Positions 34,516 through 44,368 of a stretch of 64,000 nucleotides of DNA are shown here, one piece after another (position 1 is the stretch's first letter; each line of letters opens with the position of its first letter). The notes below the pieces were generated by a model that saw only the letters and a list, made by a program, of their open reading frames with translations, was not told where the DNA came from and did no database searches. The DNA comes from Chitinophaga sp. YR573 (GTDB lineage: Bacteria; Bacteroidota; Bacteroidia; Chitinophagales; Chitinophagaceae): the NCBI RefSeq assembly GCF_900110995.1, contig NZ_FOJF01000003.1, positions 124,001-188,000 on the forward strand, given 5' to 3'. The translations under genes were made by a program, and so were the position numbers.

Positions 34516-37500
34516 ATGTACAGATTTTATCCCGGAATCTTTGTGCAGCCACCCGGCTGTATAACCAAAATCATGTTGATTATGAAGCTGATTGCGTTGC
34601 TCATGGTCACTGCCGTTCTTCATGTTAGTGCAGGTTCATACGCACAGAAGATCTCGTTATCTGAGAAGAATGCACCATTGGTGAAGGTATTTGATGATAT
34701 CAGTAACCAGACTGGTTTTGATTTCCTGTTTACCGCTAAAACATTACAGGGAGCAAAACAGGTAAGCATTGATGTGAAGAATGCAGATCTGAGTGTAGTA
34801 TTGAATGAAATATTCAGGGACCAGCCTTTTAGCTACAGTATAAAGAACAAAACGATTGTCGTTAGCGAAAATCGTCTTCCAAAGCTACTTACGGTGGAAA
34901 ATTTCGGTGATCTGAAAGGTACTGTGGTGGATTCCCTGGGAAGGCCGTTGTTTGGTGTAAATGTGAGATTGGGCAGTGTCCCTTCATCAATGTCTACTAC
35001 CAACGAAATGGGGTATTATTCCATTAACCAGATTCCCGCAGGAACTTACAAAGTGACGATCAGTTATGTAGGTTACCAGACAGTTGTGAGAACGGTGAAC
35101 ATCGCGAATGAAATTGGCGCTAATACAACTGTAGAATTAAATATAATGCTCCGGGCAATCGCTTCAGATCTGAATGAAATTGTTGTTAGCACGGGGTACC
35201 AGACACTGCCAAAGGAAAGAGCAACCGGTTCTTTTGAAACACTGGACAATAAACTGTTTAACAGAACAGTATCTCCCAACCTGCTGGACCACCTGGACGG
35301 ATTAGTATCAGGTGTTCACTTTGACAACAGGCAGGAGAGTAGTAATTTTGGCAGTTCTTATACACGTTATCCGCAGGGAACACCTCAATTCAGCATCAGG
35401 GGATTAAGCACTATTACCACTTACATCAATAATACGGCTACCACCTCTCAGCAGCCATTGATCGTGTTGGATAATTTTCCTTATTCGGGAGATATCAACA
35501 GCATTAATCCGAACGATGTGGAGTCACTGACCATATTGAAAGATGCAGCTGCAGCAAGTATCTGGGGGGCCAGAGCTGGTAATGGTGTACTGGTGATTAC
35601 TACAAAAAAAGGAAAGTATAATCAGAAACCCGTAGTGGATTTTAATACCAGTCTTACAATCGGTAGCAGACCTGATCTGTTCTCTCAACGCCAAATGTCC
35701 ACAAACGACTATATAGGTTTGGAGAAAGATTTGTATACACAGGGTAAATATGATGCTTACTACAATCCGGATCCGGCTAACAATTATAATGGAGGAAAAG
35801 CAGTCAGTGATGTAATAGACATTCTGTTTGCTGTAAAAAGCGGTACCATAACCCAGGCACAGGCGGATGCTCAGATCGCTGCGCTGGCTAAAAATGATAT
35901 ACGTAATGACCTGAAAAAATACTTTTTCAGAAATGCCATTAATCAACAGTACAATGTAAATGTGCGCGGTGGTTCTACATATAGCAGGTATTATCTTTCT
36001 GCTGGTTATGAGAACGATCAGGCAGTGGATTTCAGCTCTCAGAAACGTTTCACCCTTTCAGGTGGCAATACATTTAGGGTATTTAAAAATCTGGAGATAA
36101 CGATTCCGCTTTATTTTACCCAAAACAAAACGATCAATAACGCAGCATATAATTCGGATATAGCTTCCATAAGCCCATATAGCCGGCTGGTGGATAATGC
36201 CGGCAATCCGGTTAGTGTGAAGATTGCCAACGGTTATAGTACAGATTTCATATCCAAAGTAAATGCTGCCGGATTATATGACCTCAGTTATTATCCTTTA
36301 ACGGAACTGCATGCTAATCAATTTGAAAATACTACACTAACACAGTTCAGGATCAGTCCGGATATCAGGTATACACTTCCGCTGGGATTCTCCGCTGAAT
36401 TTCAATACCAGTACAGCCGGGCAATGACCAATACGACTAATCTGCAGGACGAATCCACTTTCGCCATCAGAAACCTGGTTGATCAGTACGCCCAGATCGC
36501 TGCAGATGGTAGTATTACTTATCCTATCAGTAAAGGAGGGATATTGAAAACTGCTAATTCAGCACAGGTGGAGAATTTTTTAAGGGCGTCACTCAGTTAT
36601 AATCATGAAATAACACCTAATCACAGGATAGACTTTATCGGTGGGTTTGAAAGTAATCAAACAGCCATTGATGGCAGTTATAACAGCATGTACGGATATA
36701 ATACAAAATCCGGGACATTCCAGACGAATGTGGACTATAACACTTATTATAATAATACGATCTATAGTTTATCCGGACTGCCATTCTCATACACTCAGCA
36801 GATACCTTCACTGCAACAGGGAATAACAGGCTATTTCACTGCCTACAGGTCGTATTTTGGGAATGCTGCTTATACATTTAAAAGCCGTTATATCCTGTCA
36901 GGAAGTGCCCGTGTAGACCAGGCAAATCTGTATGGCGTAAATACCAACCTGAGGAAAAAAGCATTGTGGAGCATAGGTGGTAGCTGGATCATTAACCATG
37001 AGGATTTTTATCGCGTAAAGTGGCTCCCTTCTCTGAAACTAAGAGCAACTTACGGTTTCCAGGGTAACCCGCCGTCCAGTGTCGTTACATCACTGGCCAC
37101 TGTCAATTATTATTCTCCTACATCACTATCATCAGGATTGCCTTATGCCACACTTACCGGATTGCCTAATCCAAACCTGACCTGGGAGAAAGTGAGTCAG
37201 TTGAATCTGGGACTTGATTTTGGATTGAAAAACAATATCCTCTCAGGATCTGTGGAATACTACAAAAAGAATTCAAATAACCTGATCGCCAGTTATGCAA
37301 TAGATCCAACAACAGGTGCCAGTACCCGCACAGGCAACGTGGCTAACCTTACAGGCTACGGTATTGATATTAATCTGGTCTCTCAGAATATCGATACGAA
37401 AAATTTCAAATGGTCTACCCGGTTTCTGTTTGGCTACAATACAGATAAAGTAACAAAATACCTGGCTGTACCCACCACGTATTCTGCCATATATAATGCT

Positions 37501-38178
37501 CCCTCACCTATCGTAGGGAATGCAGTGTATGGTGTATATAGTTATAAATGGGGAGGACTGGATGCATCCGGTAACCCACAGGGATATGATACAGCCGGTA
37601 AGCTAAGCGCAGATTATAATTCAATCGTCAATAATACTCCCTTAAAAGATCTGGTGTATAACGGCAGAGCAACACCTTCTATATTCGGCTCTTTCATAAA
37701 TAGTTTCACCTACAGGAACTTTACTGTTTCAGCAAATATTACCTACGAGGCAGGTTTTTACTTCCGTGCACGATCTGTAAACTACTCCAATCTATATGGA
37801 AATAATATGCTGGGTTCAGTACTGGATGGTGTTGATTATAATAAAAGATGGCAGAAGGCGGGAGATGAAAACCATACTTATGTACCATCAGCACCAACCC
37901 TTGCCAATATCGATTATTACCGGGATCAGTTCTACCAGTATTCTTCCGTACTGGTACTAAAAGGAGATAACATACGCCTGAAAGATATCAGTGCAAATTA
38001 TAGTTTTGATAATCTAAGTTGGTTCAGGAATACTCCATTCAGCGCCTTTCAGATCTATAGCTATTATAAACCGAATACCCTTCTCTGGAAAGCAAATAAG
38101 CTGGGCATAGATCCGGACTTTCAGGTTATAAAACCTGCTAAGACGATCACTTTTGGTATCAGGGCTATTCTTAAATAA
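34516..38178 (+). CDS. SusC/RagA-family TonB-linked outer-membrane protein with STN domain
   Basis: This 1220-residue receptor has a signal peptide (about 23-44, MKLIALLMVTAVLHVSAG). An STN domain (about 46-118, with LVKVFDDISNQTGFDFLF), a CarboxypepD_reg domain (about 130-220), a plug (ATGSFETLDN to TILKDAAAASIWGARAGNG) and a barrel follow. The start may be the internal ATG at about residue 20 or 23. By family it forms a pedal-bin importer with SusD for glycans or peptides. The STN domain ties it to the upstream FecR and sigma genes. It precedes susD by 7 bases. Substrate is unknown. Confidence 0.93.
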   Translation: MYRFYPGIFVQPPGCITKIMLIMKLIALLMVTAVLHVSAGSYAQKISLSEKNAPLVKVFDDISNQTGFDFLFTAKTLQGAKQVSIDVKNADLSVVLNEIFRDQPFSYSIKNKTIVVSENRLPKLLTVENFGDLKGTVVDSLGRPLFGVNVRLGSVPSSMSTTNEMGYYSINQIPAGTYKVTISYVGYQTVVRTVNIANEIGANTTVELNIMLRAIASDLNEIVVSTGYQTLPKERATGSFETLDNKLFNRTVSPNLLDHLDGLVSGVHFDNRQESSNFGSSYTRYPQGTPQFSIRGLSTITTYINNTATTSQQPLIVLDNFPYSGDINSINPNDVESLTILKDAAAASIWGARAGNGVLVITTKKGKYNQKPVVDFNTSLTIGSRPDLFSQRQMSTNDYIGLEKDLYTQGKYDAYYNPDPANNYNGGKAVSDVIDILFAVKSGTITQAQADAQIAALAKNDIRNDLKKYFFRNAINQQYNVNVRGGSTYSRYYLSAGYENDQAVDFSSQKRFTLSGGNTFRVFKNLEITIPLYFTQNKTINNAAYNSDIASISPYSRLVDNAGNPVSVKIANGYSTDFISKVNAAGLYDLSYYPLTELHANQFENTTLTQFRISPDIRYTLPLGFSAEFQYQYSRAMTNTTNLQDESTFAIRNLVDQYAQIAADGSITYPISKGGILKTANSAQVENFLRASLSYNHEITPNHRIDFIGGFESNQTAIDGSYNSMYGYNTKSGTFQTNVDYNTYYNNTIYSLSGLPFSYTQQIPSLQQGITGYFTAYRSYFGNAAYTFKSRYILSGSARVDQANLYGVNTNLRKKALWSIGGSWIINHEDFYRVKWLPSLKLRATYGFQGNPPSSVVTSLATVNYYSPTSLSSGLPYATLTGLPNPNLTWEKVSQLNLGLDFGLKNNILSGSVEYYKKNSNNLIASYAIDPTTGASTRTGNVANLTGYGIDINLVSQNIDTKNFKWSTRFLFGYNTDKVTKYLAVPTTYSAIYNAPSPIVGNAVYGVYSYKWGGLDASGNPQGYDTAGKLSADYNSIVNNTPLKDLVYNGRATPSIFGSFINSFTYRNFTVSANITYEAGFYFRARSVNYSNLYGNNMLGSVLDGVDYNKRWQKAGDENHTYVPSAPTLANIDYYRDQFYQYSSVLVLKGDNIRLKDISANYSFDNLSWFRNTPFSAFQIYSYYKPNTLLWKANKLGIDPDFQVIKPAKTITFGIRAILK

Positions 38179-38185
38179 CTGACAT

Positions 38186-39604
38186 ATGAAACTTAATAAT
38201 ATAATATACATACTCTCTGTGGGAGCGCTTACTTTCTCCGCCTGTAAGAAAGATGCACTGGACCAGAAAACAGATATTCATTTAACAGTTCCTTCTACCG
38301 TAGATGATTATCAGCAATTGCTCGACGGATTATCCAGCGGTACAACCAACAATACTGCAGGTCTGTTTTCTTACAGGTCGCTGGGAGATTATATGTCGGA
38401 TGACATTTATCTTACTGATAATAGTTACAATAACTTTTTCTCTTCTGTTCCTTTTATAGCGAAACTTTATGCCTGGGATAAAAATCTGTTCAGTCCTTTA
38501 AGCAAGTTGAATGAATGGGAAGTGCAGTATAAAACCGTCCTCACCGCAAATGTTGCATTGGAAGGAATTGGGGTTATTACACCGGACAATAACAATCAGG
38601 CTGCCTGGAACAACGTAAAAGGATCTGCCTTGTTCCTGAGAGGGCAAATGTTTTATAACCTGGCCCAGTTCTGGGCACAGCCTTACAATAGTGCATCTGC
38701 AACTAAAGACCAGGGGATCGTATTACGTTTGTCTTCTGATGCTGATGTAGCTTCTGTACGATCTACTGTGGACCAGACTTACAAACAGATCATCAGTGAC
38801 CTGACGGCTGCCGCAGAGCTTTTGCCCAATACCTCTTCACAGAACACACAGGTAAGTAAGGTACGCCCTTCCAAAGCAGCAGCCTTTGCTTTGCTGGCAC
38901 GCACTTACCTGACGATGGGGGATTATACCAATGTGATCAGGTATACAGATTCTACTTTGAATCTCTACTCTTCCTTACTCGATTATTCAACATTAGGGGT
39001 GACTAAATTTTATGAAGTACCTAATTTCCACAGTGAGATACTTTACTATTGTATGGACCAGAGCGGGGAAGTAGGTGGAACTTTCGGTTTCTGGAATGCC
39101 AGTCAGGACCTCTATGATTCTTACGCTGATAATGACCTGCGTAAATCAATGTTTTATAATAACAGCTTCTTCTACGGACTCCTCTTCGTAGGGGATTATT
39201 CCGGTGATGCAGGTCGTAGGTTCATGGGGGTGGCTGTAGACGAATTGTACCTGATGCGCGCTGAGGCATATGCCCGTACAGATGATCCTGCATCCGCCAT
39301 GGCAGATTTGAACACCCTGCTGGTTAAACGCTGGAAAGAGGGCACTTTCATTCCCTATACAGCGAGTAGTGCAGATGATGCATTAGTGAAGATCATCGCA
39401 GAAAGAAGAAAAGAACTGCCGGGAAGAGGATTGAGATGGACAGACCTGAGAAGACTGAACACAGATGCCCGTTTTGCAGTAACGATCACTCACACATTAC
39501 TCGGGCAAACTTATACATTACCCGCCAATGATAGCCGGTATACACTTCAGGTACCTGCTTATATTATTGCAGCATCCAATGGTAGTATAATACAGACTCC
39601 ATAA
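38186..39604 (+). CDS. SusD/RagB-family nutrient-binding lipoprotein
   Basis: This 472-residue surface lipoprotein has the signal IIYILSVGALTFSAC (lipobox Cys near residue 20). The SusD helical TPR core includes LRGQMFYNLAQFWAQPYNS, RPSKAAAFALLARTYLTMGDY, and a C-terminal AERRKELPGRGLRWTDLRRLN. It would form the lid on the SusC barrel encoded 7 bases upstream. There is no carbohydrate enzyme gene next to the pair; instead an ABC transporter follows, so the substrate may be a peptide or other small molecule. Confidence 0.93.
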   Translation: MKLNNIIYILSVGALTFSACKKDALDQKTDIHLTVPSTVDDYQQLLDGLSSGTTNNTAGLFSYRSLGDYMSDDIYLTDNSYNNFFSSVPFIAKLYAWDKNLFSPLSKLNEWEVQYKTVLTANVALEGIGVITPDNNNQAAWNNVKGSALFLRGQMFYNLAQFWAQPYNSASATKDQGIVLRLSSDADVASVRSTVDQTYKQIISDLTAAAELLPNTSSQNTQVSKVRPSKAAAFALLARTYLTMGDYTNVIRYTDSTLNLYSSLLDYSTLGVTKFYEVPNFHSEILYYCMDQSGEVGGTFGFWNASQDLYDSYADNDLRKSMFYNNSFFYGLLFVGDYSGDAGRRFMGVAVDELYLMRAEAYARTDDPASAMADLNTLLVKRWKEGTFIPYTASSADDALVKIIAERRKELPGRGLRWTDLRRLNTDARFAVTITHTLLGQTYTLPANDSRYTLQVPAYIIAASNGSIIQTP

Positions 39605-39618
39605 CATATTCATTTTGT

Positions 39619-39653
39619 ATTGCTTACACCGGTATTTTACCGGTGTAAGCAAT
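39619..39653 (+). terminator. Terminator after susD
   Basis: A perfect 16-base-pair stem (39619-39634 with 39638-39653) with a 3-base loop is followed by a short T-rich stretch. It lies between susD and the ABC ATPase gene, so the ABC genes may be a separate unit or receive only read-through. Confidence 0.82.
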
Positions 39654-39681
39654 GCTTTTGTGCCTTTTAAAATAGTATAAC

Positions 39682-40617
39682 ATGAATAAGGAAATAGTAA
39701 AAGTTGACAGGCTCTCTCATCAGTATGGAGGAACACAATGGGCTATAAAAGATATCAGCTTTGAAATCAGTCAGAGAGGTATTCTTGGATTACTTGGATC
39801 AAACGGAGCAGGCAAGTCTACCACCATGAATATTATTTGTGGTGTGTTAAGCCAGACATCAGGGGATGTATTCATCAATGGCATTAACCTTCGCGATAAT
39901 CCTACTGCCGCTAAGAAGAACCTGGGATTTCTGCCGCAGAAACCACCATTACATCCGGATCTTACTGTAGATGAATACCTGCATTATTGTGCCGGATTAA
40001 GGTCTGTCAGCGCTGCTGATATTCGCAAAGCAGTAGACCGTGCCAAAGCAAAATGTGGTATTACCCACTATAGCAAAAGGCTGATCCGTAATTTATCCGG
40101 GGGGTACCAGCAAAGGGTCGGCATAGCACAGGCCATTGTACATTCTCCTGAATTCATTGTGCTGGATGAGCCTACAAATGGTCTTGATCCCAATCAGATC
40201 CTGGAAATAAGGCATCTCATTAAAGAGATTGCAGAAGACCATGCCGTGTTGCTCTCCACTCACATTTTATCAGAAGTACAGGCTACCTGTGATCAGATAA
40301 AAATGATTGAGCATGGGAATATGGTATTCTCCGGAACACTAAAGGAATTCAACAATTATATAGTACCGGATACCTTCCTGATGGAATTACAACACCCACC
40401 TGCTGACAATGAGCTGCTTGCTATAGAAGGTGTTTCCAGCCTGGAAAAATTAAGCCCAACCCTGTTCAGGATTAAATATGCTGATTCCGTTGATATCATT
40501 AAGAAAATAGTGGCATTAAGTGTACAGCGTGAGTGGGATCTGATAGAAATACAGGCAGAGAAGAGTTCTATGGATGCTGTATTTGCTAAATTATCAAAAA
40601 ACAAACCTAATAAATGA
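39682..40617 (+). CDS. ABC transporter ATP-binding protein (GldA-like)
   Basis: This 311-residue ATPase has Walker A GSNGAGKS (residues 40-47), signature LSGGYQQRVG, Walker B FIVLDEPTNGLDPNQ and the switch His in STHILSE. It belongs to the ABC-2/GldA-like class. It overlaps the following fused permease gene by 4 bases, so the two form one transporter. In gliding Bacteroidota GldA works with GldF and GldG, but such sets also exist in non-gliding roles. The position behind a SusCD pair is unusual. Confidence 0.92.
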   Translation: MNKEIVKVDRLSHQYGGTQWAIKDISFEISQRGILGLLGSNGAGKSTTMNIICGVLSQTSGDVFINGINLRDNPTAAKKNLGFLPQKPPLHPDLTVDEYLHYCAGLRSVSAADIRKAVDRAKAKCGITHYSKRLIRNLSGGYQQRVGIAQAIVHSPEFIVLDEPTNGLDPNQILEIRHLIKEIAEDHAVLLSTHILSEVQATCDQIKMIEHGNMVFSGTLKEFNNYIVPDTFLMELQHPPADNELLAIEGVSSLEKLSPTLFRIKYADSVDIIKKIVALSVQREWDLIEIQAEKSSMDAVFAKLSKNKPNK

Positions 40618-42893
40618 AGAAGATATTCAAGATCGCCAGAACGGAATTACAAACGCTTTTTTATTCACCTATAGCCTGGCTTATACTGGTTATATTTGCA
40701 GTGCAGACGGCTTTTGTGTTCACTAACTCCGTAGACCAGGTATTAAAAAACCAAATGCTTGGGTCACATTTTACAGGGCTTACTTTATGGATGTTCAACT
40801 TCGAAGGCATGCTGGATTACCTGTATGCATACATGCCTCTTTTAACCATGGGGCTTATCAGCAGGGAACTGGGTACAGGTTCAATTAAATTACTCTATTC
40901 TTCACCCATCACTAATACACAGATCATTCTGGGCAAATTTCTGGCCATGACGATCTATGGATTTTTGTTGATAGGTATACTGGTAGTCTATGCAATTTTC
41001 GGTGTTGCCGTTATTAAACAGGCGGATATACCTGTGCTGCTTGTTGCACTGTTAGGTATCTATTTACTGATATGCGCGTATGCCGCCATTGGCTTATTTA
41101 TGTCCAGTCTTACCTCTTACCAGGTAGTGGCTGCAATGGGTACACTGGCGTTGTTAGGGGTATTAAAATATGTAGGTTTCGCAGGGCAGAATATCGACTT
41201 TTTAAGAGATATCACTTACTGGTTATCTATCAGCAGCCGCTCAAGATTATTCATGTTTGGTTTGATCAGCAGTGAGGATATCCTATATTTTGTAATTGTA
41301 ATATCCCTGTTCCTGGTATTTAGTGTACTGAAACTAAACGCTACTAAAAACAATAAATCTTTTACCTTGAATGGAGTGCGGTTTCTGACCGTATTCATTG
41401 TTGCTATGCTACTGGGATATTTATCCTCCAGACCAGTACTCAAAGGCTATTATGATGCTACCCGCACAAAGATGAATACACTTACGCCTAACAGTCAGCA
41501 TATCGTTGAACGGTTAAAGGGAGGCCTTACTATTACTACTTACGTAAATCTGTTTGATAAGGAATACTATAGGGGAACACCGGAAGCTGTGAACATAGAT
41601 AGGCAAAACTTTCTGCAATACACATGGTTCAAGCCGGAAATAAAAATGAAGTATGTGTATTATTATCATCAATCTGATAACCCTTCTTCTGCTATGGAAG
41701 GCGTAAACGGATATGGTAAAGATGCAATGGAAAGAATTTGTATGATACTTAACCTGGACCCAAAATTATTTTTATCCCCTGATGAAATAAAAAAACAGAT
41801 CGATCTTGAACCGGAACATTATCATTTTGTAAGACAGATACAGCGTGATAGCGGTCAGAAAACATTCCTTAGGATCTACAATGACATCTCAGTAACACCT
41901 TCGGAAAGAGAGATCACAGCAGCATTGAAACGACTGGTAATGGAATTACCGAAAGTGGGATTTCTTACTGGTCATGATGAACGTAGTATTGATAAGGAGA
42001 ATGACAGGCAGTATTATGAAATGGCTAAAAATGTATCTTATCGACAGGCATTGATCAACCAGGGATTTGATGTACAGGATATTGATGCAGACAAAGACAT
42101 TCCTAACGATATCAATACACTGGTGATTGCAGAAATGAAGAAAGGATTATCTGCTGCTGAAACTGAAAAACTGAATTATTATATAACTAAAGGTGGTAAC
42201 CTGTTCATCCTGGGAGAACCAGGGCGGCAGGAATTCATGAACCCGCTGGTCGCACAGTTTGGTGTGCAGTTTATGCCGGGAGAGCTGGTTAAACCAAGTG
42301 AAAGTAATTCTCCTGATATTATTGCAGTAAGACCAACTGCAGCGGCGTTGGGCATGTCAGATATGTTTAAGGAGTTTGAATTATATAAAGGGCTTGTGTT
42401 GATGCCCGGTACAACCGGATTAAGTTATGATACTACTAAGGGATATCATGTGACACCTTTATTTGTATCAGACAGTACAGGTAGCTGGAATGAGTTGCAG
42501 ACAACCAACTTCAATGATGATAAACCTGTGCTGGACGTAAGCAGTGGTGAGCAGGAGAAATCGTTCCCTGTCATTCTTGCACTTACCAGGAAAACAGGCG
42601 GTAAAGAACAAAAGATAATCATCTCCGGTGATGCAGATTGTATCAGCAAGGCCGCATTGAATGCTCAGTTGAAAGGCATTAATTCAATGAATTTTGGTCT
42701 GATCAATGGCGCATTTTTCTGGCTTTCCAATGGAGAAGTACCTATCGACGTCAGCAGGCCCGGCCTGCCGGATGATCATGTGAATCTTACATTAAACGAA
42801 CTTTCCTGGCTGAAGCTCTGGTTCATCTGGATATTGCCATCCCTGTTAACGTTGGCAGGTATTCTCATCTGGGTGATCAGAAAAAGGAGATAA
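40614..42893 (+). CDS. Fused GldF-GldG-like ABC permease/auxiliary protein
   Basis: This 759-residue protein joins two parts. Residues 1-240 form an ABC-2 permease with six membrane segments, beginning with FKIARTELQTLFYSPIAWLI as in GldF. From about residue 255 a membrane anchor and a large GldG-type extracytoplasmic domain (ABC_transp_aux; KVGFLTGHDERSIDKEN, YYITKGGNLFILGEPG) run to a final C-terminal helix. In Flavobacterium these are separate genes, so this is a fusion. The gene overlaps the ATPase gene by 4 bases. It may act in gliding/T9SS or as an independent exporter; the context does not decide. Confidence 0.87.
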   Translation: MKKIFKIARTELQTLFYSPIAWLILVIFAVQTAFVFTNSVDQVLKNQMLGSHFTGLTLWMFNFEGMLDYLYAYMPLLTMGLISRELGTGSIKLLYSSPITNTQIILGKFLAMTIYGFLLIGILVVYAIFGVAVIKQADIPVLLVALLGIYLLICAYAAIGLFMSSLTSYQVVAAMGTLALLGVLKYVGFAGQNIDFLRDITYWLSISSRSRLFMFGLISSEDILYFVIVISLFLVFSVLKLNATKNNKSFTLNGVRFLTVFIVAMLLGYLSSRPVLKGYYDATRTKMNTLTPNSQHIVERLKGGLTITTYVNLFDKEYYRGTPEAVNIDRQNFLQYTWFKPEIKMKYVYYYHQSDNPSSAMEGVNGYGKDAMERICMILNLDPKLFLSPDEIKKQIDLEPEHYHFVRQIQRDSGQKTFLRIYNDISVTPSEREITAALKRLVMELPKVGFLTGHDERSIDKENDRQYYEMAKNVSYRQALINQGFDVQDIDADKDIPNDINTLVIAEMKKGLSAAETEKLNYYITKGGNLFILGEPGRQEFMNPLVAQFGVQFMPGELVKPSESNSPDIIAVRPTAAALGMSDMFKEFELYKGLVLMPGTTGLSYDTTKGYHVTPLFVSDSTGSWNELQTTNFNDDKPVLDVSSGEQEKSFPVILALTRKTGGKEQKIIISGDADCISKAALNAQLKGINSMNFGLINGAFFWLSNGEVPIDVSRPGLPDDHVNLTLNELSWLKLWFIWILPSLLTLAGILIWVIRKRR

Positions 42894-42914
42894 ATCAAAA
42901 ACCAAGTATTAGAG

Positions 42915-42944
42915 AAAGAGGGTGTAGCTTTATACACCCTCTTT
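42915..42944. terminator. Bidirectional terminator
   Basis: A 12-base-pair perfect stem (42915-42926 with 42933-42944) with A and T ends sits between the convergent GldFG-like and QorB-like genes. Confidence 0.83.
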
Positions 42945-42947
42945 ACA

Positions 42948-43796
42948 TTATTTCAATATCTCTCTCAGCGCTGCTTCCAGATCCAGTGGTTTTCTGTGTA
43001 ACAGATTCTCCAGAGCAGGATCTGCAAAGTCCAGTTCCCCGCTGGAAATTGTTTCTGCAATACTGTTCAGCAATCCTATAACGAATTCTGGTAAACCAGC
43101 CTGTTTCAGTGCAGCTGTCTGGTCATCCAGAGATACAGGCGTATAGTTAAGAGTCTTTCCGGTGATCTTGCTGATGATACCAGCTACTTCAGGTAATGAA
43201 TAAGTTTTGCCTGATGTGATCTCATATATCTTATTCTTGTGTGCGGATGGATCAGCAGCTACATTCGCCAGGGCTTCTGCCATCTCTTTACGGGAAGCAA
43301 AGTTAGCTTTGGCAGTACCACCTGCATAGTACCAGTTACCGCTTGTAAGTGCGTCGCCAGCCAGCATGGTAATTACATCTGCATAGAAGGTGTTGCGTAA
43401 TACTGTGTAAGAAATACCTGAATTTTTCAGGGAAGCTTCTGTATGAAAATGATCAATACCGGCAGTAAATTTGGATGTAAGAGAAGTGCGCAGCATACTG
43501 GTGTAAATGATATGTTTTACACCACTTTCTTTGGCTGCATTAATAGCATTATTATGCTGTTGTACTCTGCCTTCCAGGGTACCTGAGGATACCAGTACCA
43601 ATGTATCCACACCTTTAAATGCTTCCACCAGGGCAGGGTAATCGGCATAATCACCCTTACGGAGTTGTACAGTAAGATCTGTTGCTTTGGCAGTATCTCT
43701 TACTAAAGCAGCAATAGTATCTGAGGATTGTTTTTTCAGCAGGAAATCGATGGTAAGTTTTCCTAAATGGCCGGTAGCCCCTGTTACAAGAATCAT
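42948..43796 (-). CDS. NAD(P)H-binding reductase, QorB/YtfG-like
   Basis: This 282-residue atypical SDR has the nucleotide motif TGATGHLGK (residues 5-13), followed by segments such as KHIIYTSMLR and TVLRNTFYADVI that match the NmrA/QorB group. By family it is an NADPH:quinone oxidoreductase in the cytoplasm. It is divergent from an HxlR-type regulator gene, the same arrangement as qorB (ytfG) and ytfH in E. coli, which supports the assignment. Its promoter region carries three TACC/GGTA palindromes. Inducer is probably a quinone or electrophile, by inference. Confidence 0.87.
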   Translation of the reverse strand: MILVTGATGHLGKLTIDFLLKKQSSDTIAALVRDTAKATDLTVQLRKGDYADYPALVEAFKGVDTLVLVSSGTLEGRVQQHNNAINAAKESGVKHIIYTSMLRTSLTSKFTAGIDHFHTEASLKNSGISYTVLRNTFYADVITMLAGDALTSGNWYYAGGTAKANFASRKEMAEALANVAADPSAHKNKIYEITSGKTYSLPEVAGIISKITGKTLNYTPVSLDDQTAALKQAGLPEFVIGLLNSIAETISSGELDFADPALENLLHRKPLDLEAALREILK

Positions 43797-43836
43797 AAAA
43801 ATTGTTTATTTAGTGACTATATATAGTATCTTTACG

Positions 43837-43936
43837 TACCCGACGGTAGTAAGTTACCTTTGGTAAGTCAAAGGTATTAAGTTGTTGAATATCAAACAAT
43901 AAGGTACTCTGAGGTTTGCCAATTACCTTGGGGTAA
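43837..43936. promoter_or_regulatory. Three HxlR-type operator candidates
   Basis: Inverted repeats of TACC and GGTA occur at 43837-43848 (4-base spacer), 43854-43866 (TTACC-3-GGTAA) and 43923-43936 (TTACC-4-GGTAA) in the divergent region. They fit binding by the HxlR-type regulator encoded to the right. Confidence 0.55.
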
Positions 43937-43962
43937 GTAATACTGAACATCAACTGATTAAC

Positions 43963-44334
43963 ATGGAAAATAATTTGAAAAATCGTAACAGAGATCCTAA
44001 TTGCCCGGTAAGAAGTGTGCTGGACCGTATCGGTGATAAATGGGCTGTACTGGTGATCACGACCCTGGGAGAGGAAGGGACCATGCGTTTTAACCAGCTG
44101 CATGAAACCATTGGAGATATCTCTCAGAAGATGCTGACAGTAACGTTGAAAAAACTACAGGAAGACGGGTTAGTATCCCGTAGGATGTACCAGGAAATAC
44201 CGCCAAGGGTAGAGTATACTTTAACCGATACAGGTGTAACGCTGGTACCGTTGCTGAATGCCCTGGCTGAATGGGCAAATGCTAATATGAAGGTGATTAA
44301 AAAGTCGCGCAGTGTATATGCTGAAGTTAGTTAA
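43963..44334 (+). CDS. HxlR-family transcriptional regulator (YtfH-like)
   Basis: This 123-residue winged-helix protein has the HxlR core: CPVRSVLDRIGDKWAVLVIT, MRFNQLHETIGDISQKMLT, and VEYTLTDTGVTLVPLLNAL. A single cysteine (in DPNCPV) precedes the helix, the position used as redox sensor in QorR/HypR-type regulators. It is divergent from the QorB-like reductase and probably represses it, acting as a redox or quinone switch. A short hairpin (44335-44363) follows the stop. Confidence 0.9.
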   Translation: MENNLKNRNRDPNCPVRSVLDRIGDKWAVLVITTLGEEGTMRFNQLHETIGDISQKMLTVTLKKLQEDGLVSRRMYQEIPPRVEYTLTDTGVTLVPLLNALAEWANANMKVIKKSRSVYAEVS

Positions 44335-44363
44335 CAGGGGTTACTAAAAGCCAGCAACCCCTG
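44335..44363. terminator. Short stem-loop between convergent genes
   Basis: An 8-base-pair GC-rich stem (44335-44342 with 44356-44363) lies between the HxlR gene and the convergent FrnE-like gene. It probably ends transcription, though there is no long T-tract. Confidence 0.6.
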
Positions 44364-44368
44364 ATATC

